Source: a virus
DNA: 27,009 bases
Strand: one strand, 5' to 3'
IMG/VR virus record: IMGVR_UViG_3300037882_002936
Location: 1 to 27,009 of that record
Shown here: positions 23,523-27,009 of the stretch, piece after piece
How positions within the stretch are numbered: the stretch's first letter is position 1
Layout: every line of letters begins with the position of its first letter
Notes under the pieces: model-generated
What the model was told of the DNA's origin: nothing
Database searches by the model: none
The model's input: the letters and a program-made list of their open reading frames with translations, nothing else
Made by a program: the position numbers and the translations under genes

Positions 23523-24479
23523 TTATGAATTTTTGACTTCCTTACTCAATACCTCTTCAGACAATTTTGCCTTTATAGTTAGCACCTCACTCTTGATTAA
23601 ATTAACTGATGATGATAAATTGGTGAATGCAATAGCAAGACCAGAGGTTAATGGCACAGCTGATGCTGCGGTTGCCTGTGTTGTTGAAAATACCACAAGA
23701 TTATCCAATAGACTAGAAAATTTGTCCAAGACTGAATCAAGCTGATTAACAAGGCTTTCTCCCTTTATGCTTCTCTCTAGTGTGGATTGGTTGCCAATAT
23801 TTACGCTATCAGATTTTATAGACACTCCCGCATCTTTTTCTATCTTCAAAATATTCTTAGAATTTTGCAGAGCAATATTTTCTTTCTCAATGTTAAGGTT
23901 TGTAAATTCACCGTCAGCTGTGGAATTAATAATTTGAAACTTTGAAACATATCTGTTTAATGTATTCCTAAAAGAGTACATATTAATATCGCCAGAGGAA
24001 TATAAATTTATTACATTTTCCGAAGCTGAGGATATTGATGAAATATCTATTACACTTGATGATGATAATTTCAAAACACCACTATCGCCCCATCCACTAA
24101 CGTTTGAAAAACTCCCATTCCTCCCTCTTCTTAAAGATACGAATTGATTTTCATAATCATGACCTGTGAGTTCAATCTTAGAAGCAAGAACGGCTACAAT
24201 TACAGGACTACTGTGGTTATTCAATCTTGTAAAAAGAACACAAGAACCTTGTACAAAAGGAGACTCTGGAAATTCAATCACATCTAACAAATTCCTACTT
24301 ATAAAAGCATCTTTTTCAAATAATCCATATTCGTTTTTTATCGCCACAACACCATTATTAAGACATCTCTTAACAAAGCTAGTCCTATCTACATCTTGTG
24401 GGATGCAGATATACGCCACATCCAGATTATAAGAATCATTTGTTATTGGTCTTGTGCCGATTCTATTATTTTTTCTCAT
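23523..24479 (-). CDS. Baseplate spike protein, gpV/gp5-like
   Basis: This 318-aa protein follows the hub gene. Residues 55-110 (FISRNLLDVIEFPESPFVQG, then SCVLFTRLNNHSSPVIVAVL) fit the OB-fold of central spike proteins such as P2 gpV and T4 gp5. Residues 140-235 are repeating short strands with Ser/Asn/Asp (VINLYSSGDINMYS, LKIEKDAGVSIKSDSVNIG) expected of a beta-helix needle. The last 80 residues (LDSVLDKFSSLLDNLVVF, then PLTSGLAIAFTNLSSS) resemble the helical ends seen in many gpV-like proteins of Bacteroidetes phages. The spike pierces the outer membrane at contraction. No lysozyme domain is inserted, unlike T4 gp5. It starts 4 nt after the hub stop. Confidence 0.72.
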   Translation of the reverse strand: MRKNNRIGTRPITNDSYNLDVAYICIPQDVDRTSFVKRCLNNGVVAIKNEYGLFEKDAFISRNLLDVIEFPESPFVQGSCVLFTRLNNHSSPVIVAVLASKIELTGHDYENQFVSLRRGRNGSFSNVSGWGDSGVLKLSSSSVIDISSISSASENVINLYSSGDINMYSFRNTLNRYVSKFQIINSTADGEFTNLNIEKENIALQNSKNILKIEKDAGVSIKSDSVNIGNQSTLERSIKGESLVNQLDSVLDKFSSLLDNLVVFSTTQATAASAVPLTSGLAIAFTNLSSSVNLIKSEVLTIKAKLSEEVLSKEVKNS

Positions 24480-24483
24480 TTTA

Positions 24484-26640
24484 TTAGAATTGTCTTCCTT
24501 TTAAAAAATAATTGAAAACCTCTTTATTGACCGCAAAGATTTTGCTTTTACCAGTTTCATTTTCTTTCAAATCTATCAACTGAAAATACTTATCATAATT
24601 CTTCTCAACCATTCCTCTCTCCACTGTTATGAAAGTTATTCTTTCAATGCTGGTTGAAGTAATTTGATAAGAATTAGATACAGATGTTACGTGAAATATT
24701 TCTCCAGTTGAATTATAACGAATGTTCATCCCAACTTTTATCGTGCGAACTCCTTTCAATATAATTGTTCCCTTCCTTGTAAAAGGTTTGTAAGCATTAG
24801 TTTCAATTACAAATTTAAGGTCTTGAAACGCTTGAGCTTGCAAATAGTCGGTATTGTTGCCAGCAGAAGAAGAAATCCAACCCTTATAATCAATGTAATT
24901 AGAAATAACCTCAAGAGGTCTATTACCAAAAACCTCCATATATTCATTGAAGTATATTGTTGGAAAGTCTGCCAACGAAACAGTATCATTTCCAAAATAA
25001 TTACCTCTTGGTATAAAACGATACCAAGAGTAAACCTCACCGTCGTCAAAGTACAGCTCATCTTCATAGACCTGTGAATCAACTATATCAATTGTAACAT
25101 TTGATTTGTAAGATGATTTATCGAACGGTGGTTTTCTAGCTGTAAAAAAGAATTGTGAACCATAGGTATCTCCCCAAAATTCCACAAAGGGTATTTGACA
25201 AACCTTCTTACAAAATGACATTAAATCACCCTGTGATTTAGAAATGGAAGAATCAACCAATCTCCTATTTCTTATTTCATCATCAAATACTAATTTAATT
25301 ATTTTCCAAACACCATTAGCATCCACTGATTTTAATTCTTCGCCGTTTTGAACCGCTTTCTTATTATTGGTGTTTATCTTGCTTTGAATATCACTTGGAT
25401 AAGATGTATTGTTTATTGCTGAAGTTGGTTGCGTATATAAGTCAAATCTTTTTGAGATGTTTTCTTTTTTGTAAAATTTAAACAGACTATCACCTTTGAT
25501 GAACGGAACATTAGACATCATATTGAATACAAATTTCAAACTATATTCAACAGTCCTATCAACAAAAGCATTGAAAAAATAAAGATTGCCGCTAACAAGG
25601 CGATTTATCGGTGTGTTAGGTTTGTCGCCTCTAACATAGGTTGTGTCAAAATATTCTTCGCTGGATGATAAGAAATCCAGAGGGAAAAAGTACGCACCAT
25701 CCTCTAGTAAGGTTTTTGATAGATCACGCCCTACAATCGAAATAACAGCTGTTGCAGAGTCAGGGTCACACTTCAATTTATTCGAGTCAACTAACCCTAT
25801 GAAATCCCAAACTTGTGACTCTATGTTGTGTCCATCAATAAAATAGTCACTGAAATCTTTAGGGTTTTTCTTTTTGTTTTTATTGCCCTCCATCTCAAGC
25901 TCTTCAAACTTGATATAAACCAAGTCGTTTGATTTGATAGCCTGATGGAATAAAAATTTCTCTCTGGAGAAAAGAGGTCTGTTGTTTAATCTATTGCCGG
26001 ATGGCTTTACAAAATTGGATCGACTTACGTAATTGTCAATACCATTATAAACATATGAATCAGTCCTTGAGTAATCTATATCCCATCCATCATCTTCTCT
26101 CAAAACACCAATAATCGGAGCTAAAGATAGTGTGAAACTTCCCCCTTCTTTAGAAACTTCTATTTGACAACTTTCTATAAAAGCAGATAGGTCGAATAAA
26201 CGACCCTCCACATTCTCTCCACCAAAACCCTTACTGTAAATCCATACTGTTATTCGTGGGTCAATGCGATATGTCTCCCCAGAACTATCAGACTCGGAGC
26301 TATTGATTGCCTGGACATAGCCTTGGTTATCTACAATTTTAAGCTGCTCCTCTGAAAGAAAAGATTTAAAATCTTTATTTAAAGCCACATTTGTTTCAGT
26401 CAAAAGAACTTCTCTGTCTATGTTCTGTGCGGGTATCTTAATTACACATGGGCTTCTTAAAAGCGTTTCTCTTGGTGTTGATCCATCTGTTGGCAGATAA
26501 GCGGAAACTATGGATGTTGAGTTATCCTTGTAGTTAAGTATTTCAGTAGCTGTCATATTTTTAATGAGATTCCTGTCTATAAATTGATCAAGATTCTCAA
26601 CAAAAATATCATTATGGAAAAATTCTATAAATTCGATCAT
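24484..26640 (-). CDS. Large baseplate hub protein (gp27/gpD-like)
   Basis: This 718-aa protein has a segment near residues 127-172 (DPRITVWIYSKGF, then LFDLSAFIESCQIEVSKEGG and SFTLSLAP) with the pattern of hub proteins whose first barrel reads T-V-W-I ... D-x-S-x-F-I ... GGSF. The C-terminal part (about 640-690: GTIILKGVRTIKVGMNIRY, then GEIFHVTSVSNSYQI and SIERITFITVERG) fits the last barrel of gp27/gpD-like hubs. The middle includes a helical and aromatic section (SWYRFIPRGNYF). Hub trimers join tail tube to spike; the spike gene follows 4 nt downstream and the tape-measure-like gene precedes by 6 nt, the usual myovirus order. Leader AAAGACAATG, no Shine-Dalgarno sequence. Confidence 0.78.
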   Translation of the reverse strand: MIEFIEFFHNDIFVENLDQFIDRNLIKNMTATEILNYKDNSTSIVSAYLPTDGSTPRETLLRSPCVIKIPAQNIDREVLLTETNVALNKDFKSFLSEEQLKIVDNQGYVQAINSSESDSSGETYRIDPRITVWIYSKGFGGENVEGRLFDLSAFIESCQIEVSKEGGSFTLSLAPIIGVLREDDGWDIDYSRTDSYVYNGIDNYVSRSNFVKPSGNRLNNRPLFSREKFLFHQAIKSNDLVYIKFEELEMEGNKNKKKNPKDFSDYFIDGHNIESQVWDFIGLVDSNKLKCDPDSATAVISIVGRDLSKTLLEDGAYFFPLDFLSSSEEYFDTTYVRGDKPNTPINRLVSGNLYFFNAFVDRTVEYSLKFVFNMMSNVPFIKGDSLFKFYKKENISKRFDLYTQPTSAINNTSYPSDIQSKINTNNKKAVQNGEELKSVDANGVWKIIKLVFDDEIRNRRLVDSSISKSQGDLMSFCKKVCQIPFVEFWGDTYGSQFFFTARKPPFDKSSYKSNVTIDIVDSQVYEDELYFDDGEVYSWYRFIPRGNYFGNDTVSLADFPTIYFNEYMEVFGNRPLEVISNYIDYKGWISSSAGNNTDYLQAQAFQDLKFVIETNAYKPFTRKGTIILKGVRTIKVGMNIRYNSTGEIFHVTSVSNSYQITSTSIERITFITVERGMVEKNYDKYFQLIDLKENETGKSKIFAVNKEVFNYFLKGRQF

Positions 26641-26646
26641 TGTCTT

Positions 26647-27009
26647 TTATTTATTCCAGTAACTTTCCTTCAATGAAGAACTTTTCATTGTTTTTATTCC
26701 ATCCATAAGAAGATTCTTTATTTCAATCAAATCATCTGTTTGAATTATATTATAAGCTCCACCTACTGATTTTCCTATTGTTTTTAAAGAACCATCTGGA
26801 TTAACATTTTCAGGATTGTTCTTTTTGATTTTATCTTCAATTTTAGAATCTCTACTTTGAATTAAATCAACCAAAGAACTAACACCTTTAAACGCCATAA
26901 CAAGAATATCGCCAGCTACATCAATAACCCCAAATGCTTCTTCCATTACTGGTTGCAATGCTTGTATTGCTTGACTCCCTTTTCCAGCTGAAAGGTTCTC
27001 TACTCTTGC
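26647..27009 (-). CDS. C-terminal part of probable tape-measure protein (5' end beyond window)
   Basis: The frame is open from the right edge to a TAA at 26647, giving 120 residues. An internal ATG (26946) and TTG (26958) exist, but coding sequence continues upstream to the edge (ARVENLSAGKGSQAIQALQP), so this is the end of a longer gene. A hydrophobic stretch (FGVIDVAGDILVMAFKGVSS) is followed by a charged helical segment and a Gly-containing end. Its place directly before the hub and spike genes, with small amphipathic/hydrophobic segments, fits the C-terminus of a tape-measure protein, which sets tail length and is ejected into the host. This is inferred from order and composition; a separate small tail protein fused at the end is the alternative. 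Confidence 0.55.
   Translation of the reverse strand, partial: ARVENLSAGKGSQAIQALQPVMEEAFGVIDVAGDILVMAFKGVSSLVDLIQSRDSKIEDKIKKNNPENVNPDGSLKTIGKSVGGAYNIIQTDDLIEIKNLLMDGIKTMKSSSLKESYWNK

Overview
The window is a piece of a tailed-phage genome, very probably a contractile-tailed (myovirus-type) phage of a Bacteroidetes host. The tail genes (tape-measure-like end, hub, spike, J-like baseplate protein, collar-tipped fibre) point to a myovirus. Three things point to the host: Shine-Dalgarno sequences are essentially absent; start codons sit in A-rich leaders, often with ACAA just upstream; and two intergenic gaps carry the identical motif TATCTTTGCA, which fits the TAnnTTTG -7 element of Bacteroidetes promoters. 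The DNA is AT-rich. All 25 genes I support lie on the minus strand, so transcription runs from the right end to the left. Genes are tightly packed (4-nt ATGA overlaps, gaps of 1-20 nt), no stretch over 100 nt lacks a gene, and I see no tRNA, CRISPR array or insertion sequence.

Reading in the direction of transcription: (1) 27009-16068, tail and baseplate module: C-terminus of a probable tape-measure protein, large hub protein, OB-fold/spike protein, two baseplate proteins, baseplate J-like protein, a 548-aa structural protein, a 779-aa tail fibre with a collar/HxH tip, and a small unknown protein. (2) 15975-10889, led by a host-type promoter: a secreted GH73 cell-wall hydrolase, an SF2 (UvsW-like) helicase, a four-cysteine protein, a DnaB-like helicase and a DnaG-like primase. 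(3) 10861-9119: a second host-type promoter, a sigma-70-like factor, an acidic/basic linker-rich protein and a strong terminator. (4) 9107-1242: amidoligase, aspartate 1-decarboxylase (PanD), thymidylate-synthase-family enzyme, a complete DnaE-type DNA polymerase III alpha subunit, two small unknown proteins, a YfbR/DatZ-like HD nucleotidase and an Nmad1 (DUF1599)-like protein. (5) 1191-1: a probable ssDNA-binding protein with a long polyanionic tail, cut by the window edge.

The replication genes form a nearly complete phage-borne bacterial-type replisome (DnaE, DnaB, DnaG, SSB-like protein, SF2 helicase). The most unusual part is 9107-6600. A PanD with every catalytic and self-processing residue intact lies 1 nt from an ATP-dependent amide-bond-forming enzyme and 11 nt from a thymidylate-synthase homologue, with two more nucleotide-metabolism proteins downstream. 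My hypothesis is a pathway in which phage-made beta-alanine is joined by the amidoligase to a nucleotide, DNA base, protein or small molecule. The enzyme families are well supported; the pathway is inference.
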